From NCBI RefSeq assembly GCF_021389975.1, contig NZ_CP089981.1, positions 4,427,501 through 4,491,500 on the forward strand: DNA of 64,000 nucleotides. Direction: 5' to 3'. Numbering within the stretch: the first letter of the stretch is position 1; each line of letters begins with the position of its first letter. The notes beneath the pieces were generated by a model. The model had not been told where the DNA came from. It worked only from the letters and a program-made list of their open reading frames with translations, and made no database searches. The position numbers were made by a program, and so were the translations under genes. Origin of the DNA: Fulvivirga ulvae (GTDB lineage Bacteria > Bacteroidota > Bacteroidia > Cytophagales > Cyclobacteriaceae). Positions 44,281 to 54,680 of the stretch are shown piece after piece.

Positions 44281-47200
44281 ATGTTAAAACGTTTTTTAGT
44301 TAGCGCGCTGTTTTTCCTTGGGTTTTCTCTTTCAAATGCTCAGACGTGCCCTCCTCTTCCGAGTTTAGGAAATTCATTCCCGTTTATTTTTGGAAGTTTG
44401 GGGTATACTGAATATAGTCCAGGCGAAACTTCGACCTTTCATCTGATTACTTTGCAAGGTGTGTACTTAGGTGGGCACAGTAATTTTGATCATTTTATAT
44501 GGTTGATAGATGGTGAAGTTATACCGGGACAGACAAGTAAAACACTCACTTTTACCATTCCTCCTCTGGCCAACGGAATACATACCCTGGAGGTGATCCC
44601 TTTAAACTCATGCGGGCAGCGCAATCCGGATATGGGCCCTATTACCAGATCCTTAGTGATCAAAAATCCCTGTGAGGAAGGGGTACAACTCGTGCGTGTA
44701 GGAACAGGTGATATTTGTGTTGGAGAGAGTTTCAGTTATGTTTACGAACTGCAGAACGCCACGGGTAACTATGCCTGGCGGGTGAGCAATGGCGCCACAT
44801 TAGATGTTGATGGATACCAGGTTACAGTGAGCTTCCCGGTAGAGGATGATTACAAGTTGAGCGCCAGTGCAATTTTGAATTCGAGCTGTAGTTATTCGAC
44901 ATATATAACCCCGAGGGTAGTGCCTGATGAGATACTTAAAGTGGATGGACTAACCAGCACCTGCGCAGGCAATACTGAAACTTATACCATAATAGGAGGG
45001 GCCGGAGCGGACATTTTTGACTGGGTTATTCCTGCTGGCCTTACTTATACCTATAACGATGCTGCCAGACGATCTGTAGATATTACTTTCGGGGCAGCCG
45101 GAGTATACCCGGTTTCAATTACCCCCATCAACAATTGTGGAAGTACAGAACAATATGATTTCTCTTTGGTTGCGGAGAGTGCACCTGTAAAAGCCAGCTA
45201 CAGGGAATTTGATCACGCTGCTTTGTCTGCTTTCTCTGATAACACCCTGGTAGTCAATACCTGTCAGGAAAGAACGTCGGACTGCAGGGCGAAACTTACA
45301 TCGTTATACCTTGAGGCCGGTTTGGACCTTGGAGATGTTTATAACTGGGGAAACACTGAGTTTTCCGTTGAAGTCCGCTTTGTTTTAAGAGGGCAGAATA
45401 ATTTAGGCACTGAGCCTTTTTCTTATCCGGGAACCTTGCTTATCAATAAGGATCGTCCGGAGCAACGCTTTAAGATAAAGGTAGATGAAGGAGACCTGGC
45501 GGGCATTAGAAATGTTACCATTGATGTAACAGGCTATACCCTTACAGGACCGGTGAGCGGAGATGTTCGTTTCTGGGCCCAATATATTGAAGAACAGGAA
45601 GTCAGTGTTGATCTGGTTGCTTTGAGCAACTTACAGCAAAGTACAACCCCGGGTAGCTGGGAAGTCGATTTCAGTTGGGAAAGTTCTTGCAATCTTGTTC
45701 CTCATTATCAGTTAAGAGTGTTAAGGGTTTTTCAGGGAGAGACTGTACCGGCATACGACGATGCACGTTGGAGAAATGCTTTATTGATTGATGTCGAATC
45801 TTCTGAGCTTAACTACGCTTTAACGCTCGCGGAAGGTACAGGCACATATGCATGGCAAGTGAGGCCCGTGGGTAACAAGCCCGGCGGAATAACGAACCCG
45901 GATAATTTACAGCCCTGGCCCACAACGGTAAAGTCATTTGTTTTCACCCAGCCTGATGCTGATAAAAATTTTATTTACAGCCGTACGTTTACAGAAGGCA
46001 ACAGGCTGAGCGAGCAGCTTACTTATGCCAACGGACTGCAACAGGTAAATCAACAACAAACCCGCCTGAAAAGCAATAACCAGATTGTAGCAACGCAAAC
46101 TGTACAGGACTATAACGGGAGGGATGTGCTTCAGTCCTTACCTGTACCGGTAAAAGATAAAACAGAATTGGGCTATATCCCGGAACTATTAACCACGGGA
46201 ACTGAAGCTTATGGCCCTGAGCATTTTGATATAGACCCGGACGATGCAACCCCCGCATTTTTGGATAAGCCGACCCTAAGTGACAATAGCTACTATAGTG
46301 GGCTGGATAATGGTATCAATAAAAATGTAGCCAGTGCGGAAGGGGTGCCTTATACCCGGACTGTTTTCACGAATGATGGCACCGGCAGGGTTAAAGAGCA
46401 GGCCGGTGTAGGGGCAACCCACTCGCTTAAGGGCGGCAAAACGGTACGTACCTATTATACCGGAGTGGCACCACAGGAGCTTGACAGGTTGTTCGGTGTT
46501 CAGGCACCATTAGCTGCGAATACCCACAAAGTTATAACCCTGGATGCCAATAATACGGCAACGGTAAGCTATATGGGAAAGGATGGCAAAGTGATTGCCA
46601 CAGCTTTATCCCTTGGTACCGGTAATGATAATCTGGATCCTCTTGACTCAAGAGCGGGCGCTGCAAAGTCCATAACCGAGACCATCGTAGAGAAAGCTCC
46701 GTTTGGAGAGTACGGGAGTAGCAGTAAAAAGAACCTCGTATTTACGCTGCCTACCAGTATCACAGTGAATTATACTTTAAGTCCGGCTACTGTTGAAGAC
46801 CTTTGTAAGAATACCTGCAAAACGTGCGACTATGTCGTAACTTTTATATTACACAATGTGGATGATCCTTCTGCTACGGAAGTACTTAACGAGCATACCT
46901 TAAATGCACCGGGTATCAACTGTAGTGAGAGTACTACCATACCGCCGGTTAATTTCACCAAAGTACTTGAGGAAGGAAGTTATGTGCTGGAAAAGCGCGT
47001 AAGAAGCCTGAATAGGGCGGCAAGCGGCAAGTTGTATATTGACGAACATCTTGAAGAACTTCAGAACATATATGAAGCGGACCTTGCAGCCATACTGGAT
47101 CCTATATATAATTTGCTGATCACCAAACCGGTTGACCTGGTGGCTGTCTACGATTACCTGGACCTGCAGGGATATACCAGGGTGACCCCGGCGGGAGGAG

Positions 47201-50200
47201 AAGCCTATTATGTGGTGCCGTTGGGCTGTGGAGAGGAATTCAGGCTCCCTTACATCGAAGACAATTGCGGAATGGAGGAAGACTGTTCTGAAACAGGTAT
47301 CGACGCCTCAAGCTTCTCTCAGTATTTTATCGATTACTGGCAGTATGAGTTTATCAGGACCCCACGTCCGGTAACTGATGAAAACCCAAGTCTCCCGGCT
47401 GCCAACGGCGACTATGATTTCCTGAAATACAATTATAAAGTCGGCGGAGTTTATACTTTCACACCTCAAGGATTTGATGCCATGATCCGCAATATGATGA
47501 GGGAAACGGATGCAGGAGGCAATAGACTCTATGATTGTCAGATGCTCTGGAAAGTTTGGAAGCAGCAGGTGCAGAATTATGAGTACCTGAATAATATGGA
47601 GATTGACCCTGCCGAACTTGATGACGCAGTAGAAGGGGCTGCAAATGTTACTTACGAGTATAATCTGATTGATAACTTCTTCAGGTCCGTGGAGGCAGAG
47701 CTTCAGCAAAATGAAACTGATCCTGAGCGCCAGTTGATCAGGAAAATGGGGTACTATACTACCGCACCTACTGCTGATGTAACACCTTATATATATGAGT
47801 ACTTCTATTACGACCCATCTAACAGCCTGATGGTAAATTGTATGGAAGACTATATCTATTATTATAATCAGGTAAGTGCTACTCCCTGTAATCAGGCCAG
47901 CCTTGCCGATCAATTCACCTGCCTGCCTCTGAAAGACCGCGATATAATTTATAAATGTACCCGGTTTGGCAATACTTCTGACCCTGCTGACAACAGTGAT
48001 GACATGGTGGGGCTGCTGAGGAGTAAATGCCTTGAAGCCTGCGAAAGCTACAGAGATGCTTTCAGGCAAGCGGTTATTGATGACATACATAACAAACAGC
48101 TATATGTAGAAGGAGATATATATACGCTTGAACTCGACCCTGTTCAACAGAAATATTTTCCTACAGGTTCTCTCAGATCAAATCCATCGGAGTTTAACTA
48201 CAGCATTTGTCAGATCGAGGAGATGACTGATGCCCTGGTAGCCAACTGTAATGGGTATTGCAATTTTGAATTAGAGCAGATTACCGATGAGAATGGCTTT
48301 ACAGGCCCGGGGATATCTACCGCTCAACAAGAGAAAATCAAAAAAGTTTTGACTGCTGAATATGAGGTGTCTGTGAATACCAGCAGTGAAACTTCATGTC
48401 AGGTAGATTGGGATTACATTCCATCCGGAACGGCAGGGTCAAATAGTACGCATAAACTCTTGTTGGGCTTTGATCATGACGGAATGATAGGTACTGATCT
48501 CGATACGAAGTATGACGAGGAAGGAAACCTGTACGTAACATCCCGCATACCTTCATCCGGTGTTGTGCTGAACGATGAAGCCAAAACAGTAATAACTCCA
48601 GCTACTGGTAAGGAAGGGTTTATTGTGCTTAAGTATGATAATCAGGGAAATATTTTGTGGCATCGGATATACTGGGCGGAGATTGTGGATGATCCGTCAG
48701 TACCTGTTCTTGATTTCGCAACCTTTCAACTTTCAGGGCCGCAACAGTTGGGGATCGGTTTTAATTTTATTTCGAAGCTGTACCCGGACCCGGATCGCGG
48801 TCAGAAAATCAGGGTGTTTGACGAAAACGGAACAGCACTGGTGGTACTCCCTGAAGGAAGGACCGCATTCATGGGGGCAATAAGTGCCAGTGGCGAAACC
48901 AGTTACATGGGAAGAGGTGACGAGGAAGAGGTAGAAGACCAGATACTACCGGTCACGGTTAATGATAGAATAATTCACAAGGTGAATACCCAATCCCTGA
49001 AAGCCCTCAATTTTGATGGAACTACTGCGTGGACGTACCAGGATGTTAGTATTACAGCCTCAAATGGGGGTGGAGTATTTAAATCGGAAAAGGAAATTGC
49101 AACGGACCTTCTGGGTAATACTTACTATGCGGTTACTTTGAATGCGGTTACTGCCGGCAGCAGCATATTTGTTAACAATGTGGACACCGGTTATGATAAC
49201 ATCTTCCTCATCCAAAAGATCGACGGATCAGGAACCGGGCAATGGAGAAGGTATGAATTGTATAATGACCTGCAGCAAGGTGATGAGTTTGATATCAACA
49301 ATGCCCTCTATGATTTCTTTGGTTATGAACAAGGAGTGGTACTGACGTATAATAAAGGACTAACGTCATCAGGTACAAGTACCGGAGAATTTTTAATCCG
49401 GGGAATAAAGCATGACAATACCACTCTTAGCGATATCTCGGAAACTTTCAGCGCTACTACTTTACCGCAGCCATTTGCTACCAGCTTTAGGGAGTCGTAT
49501 GCTGCAATGCACCAATTCCACCTGGCTGTAGCTTCTCCTAACCTGCAAGCCGGATTTGGATATACTTCTCTGCTGAAAAATGATTTTTCGACATACGGCC
49601 AGAGAACGCTAAGCAATCAAAACTCAAGAGTTCTTGATTTTTATTTTGACCGTAATGACTCCGAAGTGATGTTTATGATGGACGGAGACATTGTGGGGGT
49701 CTCGCATGGAACGGCAAGCTTTTCGCAAATCGGTGATGTGGCATCTTTTAATGGCTACAACAACAGACTGTTTATTAATGAGCCTGTTACAGCACCGGGT
49801 TGCTCTTATCCATCCCTGTGCTTCCGCTTTGGAGATCCTATAACAGAAATAACTGTTCCGGATGTATTTGATGACTACATCTTTACCGGAGAGCCATTTA
49901 CTTGCGATGAAGTAAATGCCAACAGTATCATCAGCAAACTGGATTTTGCCCGTCATGAGTTTGTTACCCGAAAGGTTAAGGAGTTTGAAGATCAGTATTA
50001 TGCCAAGTGTGCAGATGCTACACTTGTAAACGATGTGTTTACCGTAGGCTATGACCTGGGTTATCACCATTATACCCTATACTATTACGACAGGGCAGGG
50101 AACCTGATGCGTACAGTACCTCCGGCAGGTGTAAACCTTGCAGATCCTGATAACCATAACCTGGTAACCAACTATAAATACAATAGTCTGGGGCAACTGG

Positions 50201-53200
50201 TAAAACAGACCAGTCCTGATGGAGGTACCACCGATTTCTACTTTAATGACCTGGGGCAGCTAAGGTTCTCCCAAAATGCCAGGCAAAAACAGGAAGGTAG
50301 CTACAGCTATACTAAATATGATGCCCTGGGAAGGATCATTGAAGTTGGTGTCAGCACCGAAGGACTGACTGAATTTAAGAAAAGAACAAACTCTCAAAAC
50401 TTTCCTTCTGCAGGGACTGAGAAAACGGTAACGGTTTATACCGAGCCAGGCAATATTACCTATTCAGATGCGAGTGCTCAAAGGTATCTTCAAAACCGGG
50501 TAAGCTATAGCTACCTCGATGAAGACGGGCTGGACACTCCTGAAGACAGGGTATACACATACTATAGTTATGACCCTCATGGCAATGTGGAATGGATGGT
50601 GCAGGATATCCCCGGCATACTCAAAAGCTACATCAGGTATAAGTACGACCTGATCAGCGGTAACGTATTGCAGGTAAGCTATAACGAAGGCTTCAGGGAT
50701 CAGTTCTACCACCGCTATGAATATGATGAGGACAACAGGATACTGAAGGTGGAGACTTCCGGAGACGGAGTGATCTGGGAGGAAGATGCCAGCTATGAAT
50801 ACTACAGGCACGGACCATTGAAAAGAACCTTATTGGGAGAGGATGAGCTTCAGGGGAATGACTATGTATATACCATTCACGGCTGGTTGAAAATGATCAA
50901 TTACCCTGACCAGGATCAGTCGCTGGATCCCGGTAACGACGGTTCCTCCGGCTCAATAGTGGGTAAGGATGCCTTCGGGATGCGACTCAACTATTATGAG
51001 AACGACTATACCAACGGACAGGTGAGCTCCTCCGGCAGGTTGGCCATAGAAGCTGGCCGCGAATTGTACAATGGAAACATTGCAGGTTGGGAAAATTATA
51101 CGCAGCAAACGGATCTTAATGGTCTGCAATATGATGGTAAGGCTACGGCTTATAATTACAGATATGATGAGCTTAACCGACTTAAATTCGGGGATTTTGC
51201 CGTCAAAGATGGGACTGTAAGTGCTCCATGGACCAGCTATGCCAACTACAATGTAGGCTTTACCTATGATGCCAATGGTAACCTGAAGACCCTTGAGCGG
51301 AATGCATACGAAAGAAACGGGCTAACTCGTAAGATGGATGCCCTTACGTATGCTTACTATGATGGCACTAATAAACTTAAAAGAGTGGCTGACGGTATAC
51401 CTTCAACCAACTGGGATGAAGATATTGATGATCAGCCAGCCAATAACTACGAGTACGATGAAATAGGAAACCTGACGGCTGATCTTGCTTCCGGCGTTAC
51501 CAATATCGACTGGACGGTTTATGGTAAGGTGAAATCCGTAACCAAAAGCGATAACAGTGTTACCAACTACCGGTATGATGCCCAGGGCAACCGCGTGATG
51601 AAAGAGCAAATAGGCAATGAAGTGGTCAGGACCTATTATGTTCGTGATGCCAGTGGCAATGTAATGGCCACTTACAACTTCCGGGAAGAAACCTTTACCG
51701 GAGGTAAGGATGAGATCATTGAGTTGGCAGAGCAACCCATTTATGGAAGTGATCGCGTAGGCCAGCGCAAAGAAGCTATAGAGGTAAGCCGCCATCGCAT
51801 TATAGATACCAGTATAGAGCAGGTTGAAAGTGATGTACTTCATAAGCCTGCGCTGAACAACTGGACCTTACCTGTCCAAACTGCCGAAGGGACTGCTTTG
51901 GTACAATTGGGGCAGGGAGCCACTGCACCGGAATATGTGGGTGCCACCGAGGCGTTTAGTGCAGAAGGTTACCGGCATGTAGCCACTGGTGAAGACAGTG
52001 AAGGTAATCTGCTGTTTAGCCTTGTTGCAGGAGAGGATGGCACGGGCTTCATTTTGGATGGTAACGGTAATGTTATGCCGGGTTCGGCCGGAGTTTCTAT
52101 CGAGGCAATAAAAGCCGGGGCCGGAACTTCATTAGTGATGCCTTCGGGTGAAGCAGGGGTGTACTACCTGTTTACCATTGGCAACACCGGAAAAGCCTAT
52201 CGCCATACCATTGATATGAACCTTGCAGGAAATGGCACTACAGGGCTACCGCTTGGAGATGTTGCCCTGACCAATGAACCGGTAAATGCCACGGCAAACT
52301 ATGCAAGTGGAATGGCCCTGATGGTTGAGCATGACCGGGATGGATTGACAGGATATTTATACCTGCTTAGAAATACATCACAGGCTAATAACCTGATCCT
52401 GGAAGTACTTACTATCAATAAAACGGGTATAGGCTCACCTATGGTGATTGATGCTTTTGCCGGTAATGCAGAGACTGCGCATATTTCTATCTCTCCCAAT
52501 GGGCAAAAGTTAGCTGTAGCTGTAGGCAAAGGGGATAAACTCGGGTTTTATGACATTACAACTTCAGGCAGTGAGTTAAGAACATACAGTCTGAGCAATG
52601 ACTATATTACCGCTACACTTGATCAGACTTTGGCTCTTGGTGCTGATGAAGCCGTGACCAGTATCCACTTTACGGCTGATAATGACTACCTATATTATGT
52701 GTCTGCAACGTTAGAGCGTGGTTATATACTTCAACGTGTGGCTCATACTGCCGGGGCTTCGCTTGAGGTGGTGACCCCACTATCCGGCTACAGTATGCTG
52801 GCGATGGCTGCCAACGAAAAGTTTTATGTAGTTAGCAGTGGTTCAGCCTCTTATTTGCAAGTAGAGCATGCCACAACACCTGTGGTGACCCAGCAAGCTT
52901 CTATTCCTACAGGTACCTTCACAGGCACTATGCCGGCACAGCCGCATACGGTATTGAGGAGCATACAAGAAGAAAACCTCTTTACCCGAAGGTTGGAAAA
53001 CAAACATTATGAGTTGAAGGACCATCTGGGCAATATACGTGCTGTGATCAGCGATAGAAAACTTTCAACTTACGACGGCAGCACGTTAAGTAATTATCAT
53101 GCCGACCTGATAGCAGCCTACAACTACTACCCATTTGGTATGGAAATGCCGGGAAGAACTTATAACCCGAAAAGCTACCGATATGGTTTTAACGGTAAGG

Positions 53201-54153
53201 AAAAGGATCAGAATGGTGAATTTGGTTTAACGGCTTATGATTATGGGTTTAGGATATATAATCCTGCTATTGGTAAGTTTTTGAGTGTGGATCCTCTTAT
53301 GAAAAATTACCCAATGTTAACTCCGTATCAATTTGCTAGTAATAGACCGATTGATGGGGTTGATTTAGATGGATTGGAATGGAACCCATATCAGACCTAT
53401 AAATTTTGGACTGGCTTTGGAACATCAATAGCGAAGGGAACTTGGAGCGTAATATCCTATGTTGCGAACAATCCTAATCATGCGGGATATGGATATCCTT
53501 CAAAACCTTCTACAGAAGCAGAGATTTCTCAATATAGAATTAATTGGTCTCAGCAGCTTGATCCTTATTATCAAATAAGAAGTTTCTCAGAGAATACTGT
53601 GAATACCGTTCAAGGTATTTATCGATTTGGAGAAGGTGTTTATGAAGGAGATGGAGAAAAGGCTGCAAAAGCTTTGCCATCTGTGATTGAAGGAGCATTA
53701 TTTGTCTATGGTGGGGTATCGCGTTTTGCAGGGATGCGATTTCGCAATATTAGTTCAAGCGTTATAGATCCCTCAGATATTGTCAAAGGATATGGTGATT
53801 ATTTATTACAGAGTTATTCAAAAAAGACAATTAGAAAATTGCACCATAGATTAGCGGTCGTAACAAATAAAAAAACAAATTATTCTTATGTTGGTCGAGC
53901 TGGAGCTATCAATTCAATTGATGATCCCGCCATTCATCCTATACTTAAAAATAACCTGTCTAAAAAACAAATTGAAAGTTGGCATCAAGCTAACTGTGCG
54001 GAATGTGATGCTACAAATCAGGCATTATGGGATGGCGCTAAATGGGATGATTTAACTGACCCACAAGCATTTGAATTTAAGAATTCTAATGGGGGAGAAT
54101 GGGTGCCGATAGATAAGTGTGATAACTGTAAAGTAACCTATGACAATAAATAG
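44281..54153 (+). CDS. Giant Rhs polymorphic toxin with YwqJ-like deaminase C-terminus
   Basis: A 3290-residue exported protein. Parts in order: signal peptide (1-20); PKD/Ig-like domains (about 25-300); a region starting FIYSRTFTEGNRLSEQLTYANGLQQVNQ (about 565) as in Bacteroidota Rhs proteins; a Cys-rich stretch (CKNTCKTC); and YD repeats from about 1925 (YYYDRAGNLMRTVPPAG, YNSLGQLVKQTSPDGGTTDFYFN). A beta-propeller-like insert (about 2530-2900) follows. The Rhs core comes next (YELKDHLGNIRAV, YYPFGMEMPGR, YRYGFNGKEKD, LSVDPL, NRPIDGVDLDGLEW). The last ~260 residues are a variable tip with C3239-A-E and C3280-x-x-C3283. This matches the zinc and catalytic pattern of YwqJ-type deaminases. The tip is clearly more AT-rich than the shell. 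No T9SS tail is present. Confidence 0.88.
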   Translation: MLKRFLVSALFFLGFSLSNAQTCPPLPSLGNSFPFIFGSLGYTEYSPGETSTFHLITLQGVYLGGHSNFDHFIWLIDGEVIPGQTSKTLTFTIPPLANGIHTLEVIPLNSCGQRNPDMGPITRSLVIKNPCEEGVQLVRVGTGDICVGESFSYVYELQNATGNYAWRVSNGATLDVDGYQVTVSFPVEDDYKLSASAILNSSCSYSTYITPRVVPDEILKVDGLTSTCAGNTETYTIIGGAGADIFDWVIPAGLTYTYNDAARRSVDITFGAAGVYPVSITPINNCGSTEQYDFSLVAESAPVKASYREFDHAALSAFSDNTLVVNTCQERTSDCRAKLTSLYLEAGLDLGDVYNWGNTEFSVEVRFVLRGQNNLGTEPFSYPGTLLINKDRPEQRFKIKVDEGDLAGIRNVTIDVTGYTLTGPVSGDVRFWAQYIEEQEVSVDLVALSNLQQSTTPGSWEVDFSWESSCNLVPHYQLRVLRVFQGETVPAYDDARWRNALLIDVESSELNYALTLAEGTGTYAWQVRPVGNKPGGITNPDNLQPWPTTVKSFVFTQPDADKNFIYSRTFTEGNRLSEQLTYANGLQQVNQQQTRLKSNNQIVATQTVQDYNGRDVLQSLPVPVKDKTELGYIPELLTTGTEAYGPEHFDIDPDDATPAFLDKPTLSDNSYYSGLDNGINKNVASAEGVPYTRTVFTNDGTGRVKEQAGVGATHSLKGGKTVRTYYTGVAPQELDRLFGVQAPLAANTHKVITLDANNTATVSYMGKDGKVIATALSLGTGNDNLDPLDSRAGAAKSITETIVEKAPFGEYGSSSKKNLVFTLPTSITVNYTLSPATVEDLCKNTCKTCDYVVTFILHNVDDPSATEVLNEHTLNAPGINCSESTTIPPVNFTKVLEEGSYVLEKRVRSLNRAASGKLYIDEHLEELQNIYEADLAAILDPIYNLLITKPVDLVAVYDYLDLQGYTRVTPAGGEAYYVVPLGCGEEFRLPYIEDNCGMEEDCSETGIDASSFSQYFIDYWQYEFIRTPRPVTDENPSLPAANGDYDFLKYNYKVGGVYTFTPQGFDAMIRNMMRETDAGGNRLYDCQMLWKVWKQQVQNYEYLNNMEIDPAELDDAVEGAANVTYEYNLIDNFFRSVEAELQQNETDPERQLIRKMGYYTTAPTADVTPYIYEYFYYDPSNSLMVNCMEDYIYYYNQVSATPCNQASLADQFTCLPLKDRDIIYKCTRFGNTSDPADNSDDMVGLLRSKCLEACESYRDAFRQAVIDDIHNKQLYVEGDIYTLELDPVQQKYFPTGSLRSNPSEFNYSICQIEEMTDALVANCNGYCNFELEQITDENGFTGPGISTAQQEKIKKVLTAEYEVSVNTSSETSCQVDWDYIPSGTAGSNSTHKLLLGFDHDGMIGTDLDTKYDEEGNLYVTSRIPSSGVVLNDEAKTVITPATGKEGFIVLKYDNQGNILWHRIYWAEIVDDPSVPVLDFATFQLSGPQQLGIGFNFISKLYPDPDRGQKIRVFDENGTALVVLPEGRTAFMGAISASGETSYMGRGDEEEVEDQILPVTVNDRIIHKVNTQSLKALNFDGTTAWTYQDVSITASNGGGVFKSEKEIATDLLGNTYYAVTLNAVTAGSSIFVNNVDTGYDNIFLIQKIDGSGTGQWRRYELYNDLQQGDEFDINNALYDFFGYEQGVVLTYNKGLTSSGTSTGEFLIRGIKHDNTTLSDISETFSATTLPQPFATSFRESYAAMHQFHLAVASPNLQAGFGYTSLLKNDFSTYGQRTLSNQNSRVLDFYFDRNDSEVMFMMDGDIVGVSHGTASFSQIGDVASFNGYNNRLFINEPVTAPGCSYPSLCFRFGDPITEITVPDVFDDYIFTGEPFTCDEVNANSIISKLDFARHEFVTRKVKEFEDQYYAKCADATLVNDVFTVGYDLGYHHYTLYYYDRAGNLMRTVPPAGVNLADPDNHNLVTNYKYNSLGQLVKQTSPDGGTTDFYFNDLGQLRFSQNARQKQEGSYSYTKYDALGRIIEVGVSTEGLTEFKKRTNSQNFPSAGTEKTVTVYTEPGNITYSDASAQRYLQNRVSYSYLDEDGLDTPEDRVYTYYSYDPHGNVEWMVQDIPGILKSYIRYKYDLISGNVLQVSYNEGFRDQFYHRYEYDEDNRILKVETSGDGVIWEEDASYEYYRHGPLKRTLLGEDELQGNDYVYTIHGWLKMINYPDQDQSLDPGNDGSSGSIVGKDAFGMRLNYYENDYTNGQVSSSGRLAIEAGRELYNGNIAGWENYTQQTDLNGLQYDGKATAYNYRYDELNRLKFGDFAVKDGTVSAPWTSYANYNVGFTYDANGNLKTLERNAYERNGLTRKMDALTYAYYDGTNKLKRVADGIPSTNWDEDIDDQPANNYEYDEIGNLTADLASGVTNIDWTVYGKVKSVTKSDNSVTNYRYDAQGNRVMKEQIGNEVVRTYYVRDASGNVMATYNFREETFTGGKDEIIELAEQPIYGSDRVGQRKEAIEVSRHRIIDTSIEQVESDVLHKPALNNWTLPVQTAEGTALVQLGQGATAPEYVGATEAFSAEGYRHVATGEDSEGNLLFSLVAGEDGTGFILDGNGNVMPGSAGVSIEAIKAGAGTSLVMPSGEAGVYYLFTIGNTGKAYRHTIDMNLAGNGTTGLPLGDVALTNEPVNATANYASGMALMVEHDRDGLTGYLYLLRNTSQANNLILEVLTINKTGIGSPMVIDAFAGNAETAHISISPNGQKLAVAVGKGDKLGFYDITTSGSELRTYSLSNDYITATLDQTLALGADEAVTSIHFTADNDYLYYVSATLERGYILQRVAHTAGASLEVVTPLSGYSMLAMAANEKFYVVSSGSASYLQVEHATTPVVTQQASIPTGTFTGTMPAQPHTVLRSIQEENLFTRRLENKHYELKDHLGNIRAVISDRKLSTYDGSTLSNYHADLIAAYNYYPFGMEMPGRTYNPKSYRYGFNGKEKDQNGEFGLTAYDYGFRIYNPAIGKFLSVDPLMKNYPMLTPYQFASNRPIDGVDLDGLEWNPYQTYKFWTGFGTSIAKGTWSVISYVANNPNHAGYGYPSKPSTEAEISQYRINWSQQLDPYYQIRSFSENTVNTVQGIYRFGEGVYEGDGEKAAKALPSVIEGALFVYGGVSRFAGMRFRNISSSVIDPSDIVKGYGDYLLQSYSKKTIRKLHHRLAVVTNKKTNYSYVGRAGAINSIDDPAIHPILKNNLSKKQIESWHQANCAECDATNQALWDGAKWDDLTDPQAFEFKNSNGGEWVPIDKCDNCKVTYDNK
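51850..52980 (+). other. Beta-propeller-like insertion inside the Rhs shell
   Basis: Between the last YD-type strands (YGSDRVGQRKE) and the Rhs core (ENKHYELKDHLGNIRAV) lie about 370 residues of repeated beta strands with ISISPNGQKLAVAVGKGDKLGFYDI and VTSIHFTADNDYLYYVSA. These are strand patterns of WD40/TolB-type propeller blades. Rhs cores normally join directly at this point. Confidence 0.6.
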
Positions 54154-54161
54154 TTAACATC

Positions 54162-54680
54162 ATGTATATTTTGGGAAAATTGAAAAAAGTATCAATTAGA
54201 GGAAGAGTAGCATTCGCAATTCATTGTCTTAAAGGAATACCTGAGCTAAATGAGATGAACGAGACTATGAAGAGTTTGATATTGAATAGAGCATGGGCAT
54301 TTGTAGAAGGAAAAGATTTGCTCGATAGTTATGAGAATTTTCTTGATGTTACGCCTGAATGTATTTTGGATCCTAAGGTAAACATATCGGAATTGGATAC
54401 TATTGATGAGGAAACTTATTATAAATTAAACTTTTTGTTTAAAACTTTGCCACATGATCTAAATGTAATTTTAGATAAAATAAGCTATATTATGTGCTCT
54501 AATCTTTACTCATCTGTAGGTAGCTATAGTGCTATCACTTTGCAATATTTGAGTGATATAATTTTTCTGATGAGAAAAAATCAATGGGCATTGCCGGAGA
54601 TTATGCCTTTTTTGGAATCAAAATTTGAGGATGCTCGAGGTTGGGGGTTTCCAATGAATAGAAGCAAATTTTCCACTTGA
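54162..54680 (+). CDS. Candidate immunity protein for the Rhs deaminase toxin
   Basis: A 172-residue, probably cytosolic, mainly helical protein with no signal peptide (RVAFAIHCLKGIPELNEMNETMKSLILNRAWAFVEG, then LNFLFKTLPHDLNVILDKISYIM). It starts 9 nt after the Rhs stop, shares the toxin tip's low GC content, and is followed by a repeat-rich gap. These are the hallmarks of an immunity gene in a polymorphic toxin cassette. I do not recognise the family from sequence; function is inferred from position. Imm families paired with deaminase toxins are often helical like this. Confidence 0.7.
   Translation: MYILGKLKKVSIRGRVAFAIHCLKGIPELNEMNETMKSLILNRAWAFVEGKDLLDSYENFLDVTPECILDPKVNISELDTIDEETYYKLNFLFKTLPHDLNVILDKISYIMCSNLYSSVGSYSAITLQYLSDIIFLMRKNQWALPEIMPFLESKFEDARGWGFPMNRSKFST

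Noticed and set aside
47308..48090. A 260-codon minus-strand frame antisense to the Rhs gene
   Set aside because: The Rhs frame is continuous with recognisable family sequence; the antisense product has no motif or signal and no upstream promoter.
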